From Deinococcus yavapaiensis KR-236 (GTDB lineage: Bacteria > Deinococcota > Deinococci > Deinococcales > Deinococcaceae), in the NCBI RefSeq assembly GCF_003217515.1, contig NZ_QJSX01000019.1:1-59988 (forward strand): a DNA stretch of 59,988 bases, written 5' to 3'. The notes below the pieces were generated by a model. It ran no database searches. It saw only the letters and a list, made by a program, of their open reading frames with translations, and was not told the origin of the DNA. Position numbers and translations under genes: made by a program. This document shows, piece after piece, positions 9,370 through 17,811 of this stretch (its first letter is position 1; each line of letters begins with the position of its first letter).

Positions 9370-10034
9370 ACCGGATGCTCACCTTGGCGGTCGCCACGCT
9401 TTGCTCGCTCGTCGCCGCGGCCGGTTCGACGTACCGTGTCGTCACCAACGGCACCGTGACGACCGAGTCGGCCATCGTGGTCGACGGCAAGACGTACGTG
9501 CCCCTGACGGTCTTGGCGCGCCTCGGCGTGAAGAGTCAATTGGACGGCGGCATTTTGAACTTGACGTCCGCCTCGACCGTCACGCCAGGAGGTGCAAACG
9601 CCCGCGTCTCTCTGGAAGGCTGCCTCGGCCAAACCTTGTTCAACGGCGTCTGGCGACTCACCGTGAAAGCCGTTCGGCCCATCACGCGGTACGGAACGTA
9701 TCCCGGGTACGGCTTGACGTTGGAGTGGAAAAACGGCACGACGCGGTCCATCGACGCTCTGAACACCGGCGTGAAGTCCGTTACGTTGGTGCTCGCCGAC
9801 GGCACCACGCTGACGTCCGAGGACATCCAGAGCTTGCTGTACAAGAAGCTTCCGCAAGCCGCCGGGACGTCCTTGGAGCTTCCCTTCTACGCCGACGCGC
9901 CGAAAGCCGCCAATCAATTCGCGCGCCCCACGAAGTTGCTCGTCGAGATCGACGCGGCGCAAGCGGCGGCGTCCAACGTGGCCTACACCACGCCCACGCC
10001 AAGCTTCCGTGTGCTGCTGGACTGCAAGAAGTGA
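9366..10034 (+). CDS. Exported stalk-domain (copper amine oxidase N-terminal-like) protein (222 aa)
   Basis: A signal peptide follows the GTG start (NRMLTLAVATLCSLVAAAGS). Next comes the pattern AIVVDGKTYVPLTVLARLGV, typical of copper amine oxidase N-terminal-like stalk domains found in many cell-envelope proteins. The rest is beta-rich with one late pair of cysteines. There is no oxidase active site, so enzyme activity is not claimed; surface binding or scaffolding is more likely. The ribosome site AGGAGG lies 5 nt upstream. The gene overlaps the previous one by 4 nt, and a lipoprotein protease follows after 34 nt. Confidence 0.6.
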   Translation: MNRMLTLAVATLCSLVAAAGSTYRVVTNGTVTTESAIVVDGKTYVPLTVLARLGVKSQLDGGILNLTSASTVTPGGANARVSLEGCLGQTLFNGVWRLTVKAVRPITRYGTYPGYGLTLEWKNGTTRSIDALNTGVKSVTLVLADGTTLTSEDIQSLLYKKLPQAAGTSLELPFYADAPKAANQFARPTKLLVEIDAAQAAASNVAYTTPTPSFRVLLDCKK

Positions 10035-10068
10035 GCGCCTGCGCCCTGCCCTTTTCCTGGAGGTCTTG

Positions 10069-12687
10069 ATGTTCACCCGCCTGAGAATGCTGATTGTGTG
10101 GAGCGCCGTTCTGCTGACCGCTTGTGGAGGTGGCCCATCGGGAACGCCCCCACCTCCGCCGCTTTCCGACCCGCTCGTCCAGGACAACGCGTGGACGGGT
10201 GGGCGGGTCGCCGAGGCGCAGCAGGTGACGCCCGAGGAATTTCGCCGTCAGGTCGCGTCGGGAGAGCTCGAACTCGTCTCGGCCGCCTCGCTCGCGCGAA
10301 CGGCGGCGGCCCGGCAGCAGCAGTACCTGGAGGACCGAGCCTCCCTGAACAACTTGCCGAACAAGAGCCCCTTCCTCGTCGCCCTCTTGGCGGAAGCGAA
10401 CGCCAAGCCGAACGTCGAAGTCGACCGGGTGGCAAAGCTGCCCGACGGCCGCGTGGTTCGCCTCAACGGCCTCGGCGTCCGGCTTCGCGAAGCCGTGGAA
10501 GCGCGCGAGGTTTCCGCCAGCGCGAGCAACGCCTTGCTCGACTACACCCGCTCGTACGCCTTGCTGCCTCCGGAATTTCAAGCGCAATCGGTTCGTCCCG
10601 ACAGCTTGCGGGGCGAGTCGGCCGAGCGTATCAAGACCGCGTTGAGCGCCATGAACACCTTGCTCGGCGGCGCGAGCGATCTCGACGGCATTCGGCTCGC
10701 CTCGTCGGCCGACGAGCCTCTCAAGGCGGCGTTGAATGCGGGCAACGGGACGGACACCACGGGGTCTTGCGCGCCGCCTTCGGGGTTGTACGCGAGCTTC
10801 TGGTTCCCGCTCAAGAACTTCTTGTCTCCCATCAAAGACCAAGGGCGCCGTGGCACCTGCTGGGCCTTCACGACGGTCGCGGCCCTCGACAGCCGCGAAG
10901 CCGTGCAGCGGGGAGCGGTCTCCAACTTGTCCGAGCAATTCCTCGTGAACAAGGTCAAGCGGGATTGGGCCCCCTCGGACGACGAGGATGGCTACAACGC
11001 CGAAAAGGCGCTGCTGCTGCTGATCGTGAAAAGTCAGGTTCTACCCGGCGAGGCGGGGTGGACTTACAACCGCTCTCCGTCGCGTCCCGACGATTCGTAC
11101 GCCAACTCGTGCGCCGGGTACAGCGGCACGTGCTCCGACACGGCGCATCAAAGCGAGCGCGTCTGCACAACGTTCATCTTCGACTTTTGCGGCTATCGAC
11201 GCGTCACGTTCGGTGGGCCGGGCGTGGGCGCGAACTTGCCCGTTCAAGCGTGGAGCAGCGGCGACACCTTCGACCTCGATCGGTACCGGAACTTGTTGGC
11301 CAACGGTCACGCCCTCATGGCGAGCTTCACGGTCTACCGAGGCTTCATGGACGACGCGTCCACCGGAGACGGGTACGTCACGAACTTCGCCGCGAAGAAA
11401 CTCGAAGGCGGCGTGGAAGTCGACGGGTCGTACGGCGGGCACGCGGTCTTGCTCGTCGGGTACGTCGACAACTTGTCGATCAGCGCCAATCCGCTGCTGC
11501 AAAACATTCCGCCCGCGCCTGGCGGCGGGTACTTCATCGCCAAGAATTCGTGGGGTTGCGTCACTCCCGGAGGGAGCAAGGTGGGTGACTCGGGGTACTG
11601 GTACGTGCCCGTGAAGTACGTCCAAGACTACTTCAACCGCTTGAGCTACCTCGACTTCGACGCGCAGCGTTCCGAGGCGTGGACGCGTGAGCAGGCGGCG
11701 CCCGGCGGGGGAGCCAGCATCACCGTGAAGGCCAATCCCAGCCGCGCCGACTTGCGCGTGCGAACGGACGTCTCCCAGTGGTTCACGGTCACGCATCCCG
11801 TCGCTCGAAGCGTCGACCTTCGCGTTAGCACCGACCGAGGCGAGAACATCTATCAAGGCAACTGGAACGTCGGGAGCGGCGTCTTCGGGCAAAATCTCTT
11901 TTTCGCCTTCGACACGCCCGGCCCACGCACCGTCACCGTCGTGGCCCGCGCGGGAACGATCGAAACACGGTCCAGCTTCATCACCAACGTCGTGAACACC
12001 TCACCGATCGTAATGATCACGTCGTCCGGAACGGCCCGGCAAGGCGAGCCGTTCCCCCTCGCCGCCAGCATCGCCGATCCCAACGAACCCGACCTGTCGC
12101 TCGTATGCGCTGCGACCCACTGGTCGGTGGACGCGCCCGACGTTCTGTCGGTGGGCACGGGCTGTCAAGTCAGCGTACGTTTCGGCGCGACTGGAAGCCG
12201 TCAAGTGCGCGTCAGCACGCAAGATCGGGACGGCGCCCCGGCCAGCGCCAGCGCGACCTTCTCGGTTCAAGCGCCACCCGTGAACCCCTATCCGCGCATC
12301 ACGGCGGCGGGCGTGTTCGGACGCGACTTCGTGGGTGGCCTCCTCGGCTGCGCGAACAAGGCCGTGCCCAGCGGACAACTCATCGACTTGCGAGACGTGG
12401 CGTGCAACGCGGTCACCTTGCCTCGCTACTTCGCGGAAGTCACGGTCGAGAATCCGCAGAACGAGGCGCTCACGTACACGTGGACCTTGCGCTTCCGAAA
12501 CACCATCACGGGCCGTACGGACGACGTGGCGCTTTCGGGAGCCACGCGGGCGAACCTCAGCGTGAAGTACGGCGGGCCGTTTCCGTGCAGCGTGATCGTG
12601 CAGGTGAACGCTCCGGAGCCGGCGCGCAGCAAGCAGCAGACCGTCTGGAGCGGCCAGTGCGACTCGGCGCTTCCTGACGTTCGCTGA
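10069..12687 (+). CDS. Papain-family (C1) cysteine protease lipoprotein (872 aa)
   Basis: A lipoprotein signal with lipobox LLTAC (Cys19) predicts export and lipid anchoring. A pro-region is followed by a papain-type domain with all key residues: Gln258 and Cys264 in DQGRRGTCWAF, His458 in GGHAVLLVGY, and Asn493 in IAKNSWG. The C-terminal 350 residues are beta-rich, Ig-like segments (for example SSGTARQGEPFPLAASIADP), probably for substrate or surface binding. The size is large for C1 peptidases because of these extensions. A good ribosome site (GGAGGTCTTG) fixes the start. It closes the secreted-protein group and has a terminator-like hairpin just after its stop. Confidence 0.87.
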   Translation: MFTRLRMLIVWSAVLLTACGGGPSGTPPPPPLSDPLVQDNAWTGGRVAEAQQVTPEEFRRQVASGELELVSAASLARTAAARQQQYLEDRASLNNLPNKSPFLVALLAEANAKPNVEVDRVAKLPDGRVVRLNGLGVRLREAVEAREVSASASNALLDYTRSYALLPPEFQAQSVRPDSLRGESAERIKTALSAMNTLLGGASDLDGIRLASSADEPLKAALNAGNGTDTTGSCAPPSGLYASFWFPLKNFLSPIKDQGRRGTCWAFTTVAALDSREAVQRGAVSNLSEQFLVNKVKRDWAPSDDEDGYNAEKALLLLIVKSQVLPGEAGWTYNRSPSRPDDSYANSCAGYSGTCSDTAHQSERVCTTFIFDFCGYRRVTFGGPGVGANLPVQAWSSGDTFDLDRYRNLLANGHALMASFTVYRGFMDDASTGDGYVTNFAAKKLEGGVEVDGSYGGHAVLLVGYVDNLSISANPLLQNIPPAPGGGYFIAKNSWGCVTPGGSKVGDSGYWYVPVKYVQDYFNRLSYLDFDAQRSEAWTREQAAPGGGASITVKANPSRADLRVRTDVSQWFTVTHPVARSVDLRVSTDRGENIYQGNWNVGSGVFGQNLFFAFDTPGPRTVTVVARAGTIETRSSFITNVVNTSPIVMITSSGTARQGEPFPLAASIADPNEPDLSLVCAATHWSVDAPDVLSVGTGCQVSVRFGATGSRQVRVSTQDRDGAPASASATFSVQAPPVNPYPRITAAGVFGRDFVGGLLGCANKAVPSGQLIDLRDVACNAVTLPRYFAEVTVENPQNEALTYTWTLRFRNTITGRTDDVALSGATRANLSVKYGGPFPCSVIVQVNAPEPARSKQQTVWSGQCDSALPDVR

Positions 12688-12696
12688 AGTGTGCTC

Positions 12697-12728
12697 TCCC
12701 GCCGGACATCGTTCGGCGGGACTTTGGC
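12697..12728 (+). terminator. Hairpin after the protease gene
   Basis: TCCCGCCG and CGGCGGGA pair (8 bp, 9-nt loop) 9 nt after the stop at 12687, followed by a short CTTTGG. It is a probable intrinsic terminator with a weak T run. Confidence 0.55.
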
Positions 12729-12808
12729 CGGTCGCGTGACGACGCGCGCTTCCCAAGAGCGTCGACTCGTGCCCGTTCGATTCGAACGTCCGACCTGCTT
12801 CTGACGAC

Positions 12809-12945
12809 CACATGGATTCGAACCATGATCGACGCGTCCGAAAGCGAGTCGAGCCGACCCTTCTCGATGACACCGAGTTAGGAAAGGCGTCCCAGGCGCG
12901 CTTTTCCTGTTACTTCAGGTTATCCTTCCATGTACAACCGCGACG
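12809..12945 (-). repeat. Decayed tRNA-Gln 3' copy with island-end sequence (joint A)
   Basis: Bases 12809-12835 match 27 of 27 with the T-arm and anticodon-stem side of the tRNA-Gln gene at 35845-35918, in the same orientation. The next 100 bases (12836-12945) align well (very roughly three quarters identical, by eye) with the bases right of the second partial copy at 26748-26845. This looks like the far joint of an element that used the tRNA gene as its integration site. The CCA end and acceptor arm are missing here, so the copy is worn or truncated. Confidence 0.6.
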
Positions 12946-13021
12946 CGGCAAGACAGACACGCGTCCGCTTCGCGGTTGGCGAATGCATACGCGACGCTTT
13001 CGTCCCGTACTTTCATGAAAC

Positions 13022-13384
13022 ATGACGCGCGTCCTGCTCGCCGTGGTGGCCTTGAGCTTACAGACGCCCACCGTCGCTCGAACGACGCTTGGCGTTCCGA
13101 GTGTCATCGATGGGGACACGCTCGACATCCGAGGCGTGCGCTTGCACGGCGTTGACGCGCCCGAGTCAAGTCGGACGTGCACGAAAGGCGGCCGAACGCA
13201 TTCGCGTGGCCGAGAGGTCGCCAACGCGCTCGCCGAGAAGGTCCGCGACACGACCGTGGCGTGCACGCAGATCCTCGCGCGATTTTGGTCGCGTACGGCG
13301 GCTATTGCCGAGCTGATGACGCGCCCTCAGCTTGAATCGATGGGAAGTGAAATATCGACGTTCAGCAGGAGACGAGGCGTCTAG
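13022..13384 (+). pseudogene. Truncated thermonuclease-like (SNase) gene
   Basis: After a short exported-type leader (MTRVLLAVVALSLQ), the sequence VIDGDTLDIRGVRLHGVDAPES matches the staphylococcal-nuclease core around the metal-binding aspartates and first arginine, with a two-residue gap at GVR(IR)LHG. A weak echo of the next helix follows (EVANALAEKV, then TVAC). The homology then stops, and the last 35 codons do not look like the family: the second catalytic arginine and the C-terminal half are gone. At 120 residues it is too short for a secreted SNase. It is called a broken gene. It sits just inside the left end of the island. Confidence 0.6.
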
Positions 13385-13398
13385 GAACGCGATGTCGG

Positions 13399-13695
13399 TC
13401 AATCGGCTGCGTGCGCTTCGCGAGCGCTGCTCGACGGGTTCGCGAGCGGCAAGTGATGCGCGTTCGTGTCGACGAGCGCGTGGAAGCGCAGGTGACGCTG
13501 ACAGATGAACCACACTTCGTCTCGGTCGTTGGCGAGGATGAAGTACGCGTCGCTCGTCTCCGACGGGTTGAACATCCCGAGGACGCGGTACGCGGTGTGC
13601 TCGTTGAAGCCGCTGTCGAGCGGCTTGGGAATCGGGGCGCGCGGCCCTTCGAGTTGCTTGACGTGCACGAACAGGTGCGGATGAAACGCGAGCAT
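13399..13695 (-). CDS. Hypothetical protein (98 aa)
   Basis: The product (start MLAFHPHLFVHVKQLEG) contains AYRVLGMFNPSETSDAYFIL and DEVWFICQRHLRFH, which read as a real folded alpha/beta protein. I do not recognise a named family. The ATG at 13695 is chosen because a CACACT box lies 5 nt upstream; an in-frame ATG at 13719 is the alternative. It lies tail-to-tail with the nuclease remnant, inside the island. Confidence 0.5.
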   Translation of the reverse strand: MLAFHPHLFVHVKQLEGPRAPIPKPLDSGFNEHTAYRVLGMFNPSETSDAYFILANDRDEVWFICQRHLRFHALVDTNAHHLPLANPSSSAREAHAAD

Positions 13696-14135
13696 GCCGC
13701 AGTGTGACCGTGGGCGCACGGCATGATGGTACGCATCCGAACGTCCTCAAGGGCGGGTCGAGGTTTCGTTCAGCGGTCCTCGACGTCGCGTGAGCACGCT
13801 CCGGCATCCGTGAGGACGAGCACAACGTCTCTTCAGCAAATTTGAGGAAGGGCAAAGACGAAGTAAAAGAGGCACGAGACATTACAAATCGAACGTTTCG
13901 TGGGCAGCCGTGGTGCCTTTGCTGGCGTAGGCGCTCACGACGTCTTGTGATGTGATTAGCCAGAGCTGGCAGATGGCATGATGCCCAACCGCCGACTGCG
14001 GTGTCCCTCCGATCTTCATCCGTGTACCTACGGCTGAGCTTGCCGCCGCCGGACCGGGGTCGGTGCGAGGACGTCTTCCGAGTGCGAAAGCGAAGGTCTT
14101 CGAGGAGCACCGTCAAAGGTGTGCTGAATACTACT
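13696..14135. other. Gap upstream of the Ter cluster, no supported gene
   Basis: A long minus-strand frame crosses this stretch, but its composition (serine- and arginine-rich, no start signal) marks it as non-coding. The right part must hold the promoter of the Ter cluster; I cannot place a clear -35/-10 pair. Confidence 0.4.
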
Positions 14136-14927
14136 ATGCACGGCTATGATGAACAGGTGAGCTACCGCATAAAGTTGAGTGAGGAGAGTAGCAGCGGACT
14201 TCGCGCCGAATTGTACGCGATCTGCAAAGTCACGTCGCAGTTGATTCAAGGAGTGGCCGGAGCCGAACCTTCGTTTCGAGAAGTGTATACCGACACGGGC
14301 CAACGCCAAATTCGCTTCGTGCTCAACCAAGACAGCGTTGTGCTCGAACCGGGGATCTTGTCCTACGCGTGCGGCGCACTTCAGTTCGAAGTCGTGCAGC
14401 AACAGCAAGGCAACTTCTTTCAGCGCGCCGCACGGTCTTCCGGAGGTGGAGAGTCAGCGTTCGGGACACGCGTTACGGGCAGCGGTGAAGTCTGGACCGA
14501 GCCGACGCGCAAACACTTCGTTTTCGGCACGATGAGTCCTGGTGACAGCATGTTGATCGACGACCGAGCTTACTACGCGGCTCAGGGCTCGTTGAAAATG
14601 AGCATTCACACGCACGCTCGCGTTCAAGGCGTGCTCAGCGGGAATGGCCTCATGCAGCCGCGCCTCGACGGCGCCGGGCTGTTCGTGATCGAAAGCCCCG
14701 TGAGTGTGCACGAGGTCGAAGTGCTGGACGTGCAACCGGGACATACCGTCACGCTGGACGGCGACATGATGTTGATGTACTCGGCCTCGATGAATCCGCG
14801 TATCGGCCCGCTGGTGCGCGGCTTGCGCAACAGCGCCCGAAGCGGTGAAGGCCTCGTGTACACCTTGCAAGGCCCCGGCCAAGTCTTCTTGACGCCCACG
14901 GCCGTCGCCGTTGGAAGTCTCGCGTAA
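14136..14927 (+). CDS. AIM24-family protein (263 aa), first gene of the Ter cluster
   Basis: The product is rich in beta strands and turns and has AIM24/TIGR00266-type features: ...SYACGALQFEVVQQQQG, GSGEVWTEPTRKHFV, and the repeated hydrophobic-glycine pattern FVIESPVSVHEVEVLDVQPG with a VTLDGDMMLMYSASM segment. Family members adopt a double-stranded beta-roll fold and often occur beside stress genes; their biochemical role is not established. There is no signal peptide. The frame is open from 14001, but the upstream 45 codons are arginine/serine-rich; 14136 is the first plausible ATG, though no strong ribosome site is visible. The next gene starts 10 nt after its stop. Confidence 0.7.
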   Translation: MHGYDEQVSYRIKLSEESSSGLRAELYAICKVTSQLIQGVAGAEPSFREVYTDTGQRQIRFVLNQDSVVLEPGILSYACGALQFEVVQQQQGNFFQRAARSSGGGESAFGTRVTGSGEVWTEPTRKHFVFGTMSPGDSMLIDDRAYYAAQGSLKMSIHTHARVQGVLSGNGLMQPRLDGAGLFVIESPVSVHEVEVLDVQPGHTVTLDGDMMLMYSASMNPRIGPLVRGLRNSARSGEGLVYTLQGPGQVFLTPTAVAVGSLA

Positions 14928-14937
14928 CTCGAGTGAC

Positions 14938-15666
14938 ATGAGCGATCCTTCCGCCGCCGCTCGCTCACGTGGCATGAAACTGCTGCACCTTTACCGCCGA
15001 GGTGTCGGCGGCGAGCGTGTCAATGCCGGACGATTGCTCAGCGCTCATCTTGCCGCGTACGACCTGACGTTGTACGACCTCGATCCGAGCTTGCCTGTCA
15101 CGCAGGACTTGAGTGCGATCGATAGGTGGCGGGAAAGCGCCGCCCTCGTCGCTCGGCTTGGCACCCCTGAACAAGATGACGTCCTCACCCGCCTTGTCGA
15201 CGCGACCGACCTCACCGACGCCGAAGTGCAGCGCGTGCTGAACGTGCTTGACCTCCACAGGCTCGCAGAGGTTCGCGCGGACGGTTGGGCACACGGCACG
15301 GACGTTCCACCCGACGAGTTGCGTCGCGCGGCCAGCGAGATTACGCCGCGTGACTTGGTTCACGGCCCCGGTTCTATTGCCGAGCGCTTCGTGCGAGCGG
15401 CGTTACGGCGACATTGGGAGCGAGCGCATCCTGTCCGCTTGCTGCGCGCGCCCGGTCCGCTCGAGCGGGAAATCGTACGCGGCTTGATCGAGGGTCTGAC
15501 CGACCGTGAAGCCCACATCACAGCCGATGGTGTCGAAGCCCATCTGAACGCGGACGAACTCGCGCGTGCCCGCGCGCTGATCGCACAGCATTTACCAGCA
15601 CTCGTGCCGGAGGCGCTTCGCCGCGCACGCGAAGTCGCCCGTACGTTTGCAGTCGCGCGTCGCTAA
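14938..15666 (+). CDS. Unrecognised Ter-cluster protein, mostly helical (242 aa)
   Basis: I do not recognise this family. A short strand-like start (MKLLHLYRRGVGGERVNAGR) is followed by an almost entirely helical acidic protein, with segments such as DLTDAEVQRVLNVLDLHRLA and RALIAQHLPALVPEALRRAR. There are no cysteine motifs, membrane segments or P-loop. The region at residues 40-110 resembles a regulatory helical bundle, and a winged helix cannot be excluded. ATG at 14938 is used; an in-frame ATG at 14974 directly before the strand-like start is the alternative. Its place between AIM24 and ATP-grasp implies a role in the same pathway. Confidence 0.65.
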   Translation: MSDPSAAARSRGMKLLHLYRRGVGGERVNAGRLLSAHLAAYDLTLYDLDPSLPVTQDLSAIDRWRESAALVARLGTPEQDDVLTRLVDATDLTDAEVQRVLNVLDLHRLAEVRADGWAHGTDVPPDELRRAASEITPRDLVHGPGSIAERFVRAALRRHWERAHPVRLLRAPGPLEREIVRGLIEGLTDREAHITADGVEAHLNADELARARALIAQHLPALVPEALRRAREVARTFAVARR

Positions 15667-15688
15667 CCGCTCTCTTCTCGGAGACCTT

Positions 15689-16696
15689 ATGAACGTCTGG
15701 TTCAACAAAAGCTTCAGCGTGACGGCCGCCCAAATTCAAGCACTCGCGGGGACTCGCTACGTCGCGCACGCCAGCCACACCGACCCTACGCACGCGGTCA
15801 TGCACGCGACTCCCCATCATTTCCTCGAGCCACGCGGTCTCGTCGGGGAGGCGTACATCACGTGGATGCAACGAATGTGTGAGGCGCGGAACCTCGACGT
15901 CATTGTCGCCGCCAAGGAGCGTGAGCGTCTCGCGGACCACGTGGATGCGTTCGCCGAGTTCGGCGTACGCGTCGTCACGCCCGCTTCACGCGCCGTTCAG
16001 CAGCATTTGGAGCGTAAAGACGAGTTCCTGACGGCTTGGGATCCCGAGATCTTGCCGATTCCACGCTGGACGACCTTCCAAGACCTCGCGAGTTTCGAAC
16101 GTGGCCTCGACGAATTGCGCGCGGACGGCGTGCGCTTGTGCATCAAGCCTGCCCGCGGCATTTACGCGAGCGGCTTTCGCGTGTTGAGCGAGCGCCCGGA
16201 TCGCGCCGCCTTCTTCGGCGGGCAGCTTTACCAAATGACGGTAACTGCCGCCCGCGAACTGTTCGCCGAGGCTCCCTTCGAACACATGCTGCTGATGCAC
16301 ACCTTGGAGGGGACGGAACGCTCGATCGATTGCGTCGCCTGGCAAGGGACCCTCCTCGCAGCCGTGGTGCGGCGCAAAGAAGGCGCCTCGCAGCGCTTGG
16401 AAGACCGACCGGACCTCATGGAAGCTGCTCGCCGCATCGCGGCACGCTACGGCCTGAGCGGCATCTTCAACTTTCAAACGAAGGATCAACATGGCACTCC
16501 GCACATGCTCGAAATCAACGCGCGAGCGTCGGGCGGTCTCTACCTCAGCATGGCAAGCGGCGTGAACTTCACGAAGTTGATGCTCGACGCCGCGACTGGC
16601 GAGCAGGTCAGGTTGACCACTGGCACCGTCGGCTTGACGGTCGCCGAGCACAAGGCCGCGCGGATCGTCGAAGAGCCACAGGGTGTGATGTCTTGA
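15689..16696 (+). CDS. ATP-grasp ligase of the Ter biosynthetic module (335 aa)
   Basis: The C-terminal half shows ATP-grasp features: an N-subdomain lysine in GVRLCIKPARGIYASGF, the hinge region MLLMHTLEGTERSIDCVA, and the metal-binding loop FNFQTKDQHGTPHMLEINAR with the final Glu-Ile-Asn. ATP-grasp enzymes join a carboxylate to an amine or thiol through an acyl phosphate. Comparative-genomic work on Ter systems (Anantharaman, Iyer, Aravind) describes an ATP-grasp next to PRTases, HAD and an HpcH-like lyase; this gene fits that slot. The real substrates are unknown. The start at 15689 has GGAGACCTT immediately upstream. Its stop overlaps the next start. Confidence 0.85.
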   Translation: MNVWFNKSFSVTAAQIQALAGTRYVAHASHTDPTHAVMHATPHHFLEPRGLVGEAYITWMQRMCEARNLDVIVAAKERERLADHVDAFAEFGVRVVTPASRAVQQHLERKDEFLTAWDPEILPIPRWTTFQDLASFERGLDELRADGVRLCIKPARGIYASGFRVLSERPDRAAFFGGQLYQMTVTAARELFAEAPFEHMLLMHTLEGTERSIDCVAWQGTLLAAVVRRKEGASQRLEDRPDLMEAARRIAARYGLSGIFNFQTKDQHGTPHMLEINARASGGLYLSMASGVNFTKLMLDAATGEQVRLTTGTVGLTVAEHKAARIVEEPQGVMS

Positions 16697-17811
16697 GCGT
16701 GCCCGCGCTTACCGTCGAGCATGAGGTCCACTTGACGAGCGGAACGTTGTCCTTGCGCGTCGAACGCGCGAGCGTGCCGCTGAGCACGCTGACCGACTTC
16801 GCGGTACGCGAGAATCCCAAACGCGGCTTCCTCTTCGTGAGCCGTGTGCTCGGCAAGCACATTCCAGTTGCGCCGAGCGTCATGCAAGCGAGTTGGCAGC
16901 AACTTGCCAAGGCGATCGGGCCGCTCACGCACCCGCACTTCATCGGTCTCGCGGAAACGGCGACCGCGCTCGGCGAAGGCGTAGCGCACGCTTGGCAAGC
17001 GCTTCATCGCGGCGTGAACGTGACTTTTCAACACACCTCGCGTTACCTCACGAACCACGACGTGCTCCTCCGCTTCGACGAGCCGCACTCGCATGCGCCC
17101 GCGCACCTCGTGTACGATCCGGGCGCGGTCGCCCGCGCCGCGCGAGAACTCGTGCTCGTGGATGACGAGTTGTCCACCGGCACGACGCTCGAAAACCTCG
17201 CGCGTAGCTGGCTGAGCTTGCATCCGCACGTAGAGCGCGTCGTGTTCGTGAGCCTCACGGACTGGTGCCCGCGCCGGGAGGCCATCTCAGCGGCCTTGGC
17301 AAAGCCCACGTCCTTCGTGTCGTTGGTGCGAGGTTCGTACGACTTCGCCACGTCGCCCGCTTGGAACGTGCCCACGTTGCCCGCCGTGGGCGGCAACGGA
17401 GAAGACAAGAGTGCGCTGTTGGCACGTCGCAGCGCCCGGCTGGGTCAACGCGTCGACATCGACGTCCGACAAGTGTTGAACGCCGAGCAAGTGCGCACGT
17501 CCGATCGAGTGCTTGTCCTCGGCACGGGCGAGTACCAGTTCCCGGCGGCGCGACTGGCCCTTGCACTCGAAACGCGTGGAAATCGCGTGGACTTCGGGGC
17601 GACGACACGCTCGCCGATTCTGCCGGGATTCGCGATTCAAAGCAAACTGGCGTTCGCCGACAACGTCGGTGATGGAATGCCCAACTTCGTGTACAACGTC
17701 GTTCCGGACGCGTACGACCACATCTTGGTAGCCTACGAGGGCGCCTGCACCCCCGACGCGGCGCTCCTGACGGCTTTGGGCACGCGCGCACGCGCAGTGA
17801 GACTGTCGTGA
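16693..17811 (+). CDS. Phosphoribosyltransferase with C-terminal TRSP domain (372 aa)
   Basis: A type I PRTase PRPP-binding loop is clear (ELVLVDDELSTGTTLENLAR, near residues 155-175). The C-terminal part contains the TTRSPILPG signature of the TRSP domain that typically follows this PRTase type in Ter clusters. The expected reaction is transfer or release of ribose-5-phosphate on a base-like substrate. TTG at 16693 overlaps the preceding stop (TTGA), giving translational coupling; GTG at 16699 is an equally possible start. The frame extends far upstream, but that is antisense-like arginine-rich shadow over the ATP-grasp gene. Confidence 0.87.
   Translation: MSVPALTVEHEVHLTSGTLSLRVERASVPLSTLTDFAVRENPKRGFLFVSRVLGKHIPVAPSVMQASWQQLAKAIGPLTHPHFIGLAETATALGEGVAHAWQALHRGVNVTFQHTSRYLTNHDVLLRFDEPHSHAPAHLVYDPGAVARAARELVLVDDELSTGTTLENLARSWLSLHPHVERVVFVSLTDWCPRREAISAALAKPTSFVSLVRGSYDFATSPAWNVPTLPAVGGNGEDKSALLARRSARLGQRVDIDVRQVLNAEQVRTSDRVLVLGTGEYQFPAARLALALETRGNRVDFGATTRSPILPGFAIQSKLAFADNVGDGMPNFVYNVVPDAYDHILVAYEGACTPDAALLTALGTRARAVRLS

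Noticed and set aside
13166..14116. 316-codon minus frame upstream of the Ter cluster
   Set aside because: Crosses the nuclease remnant, a gene on the same strand in another frame, and non-coding sequence; unlikely composition.
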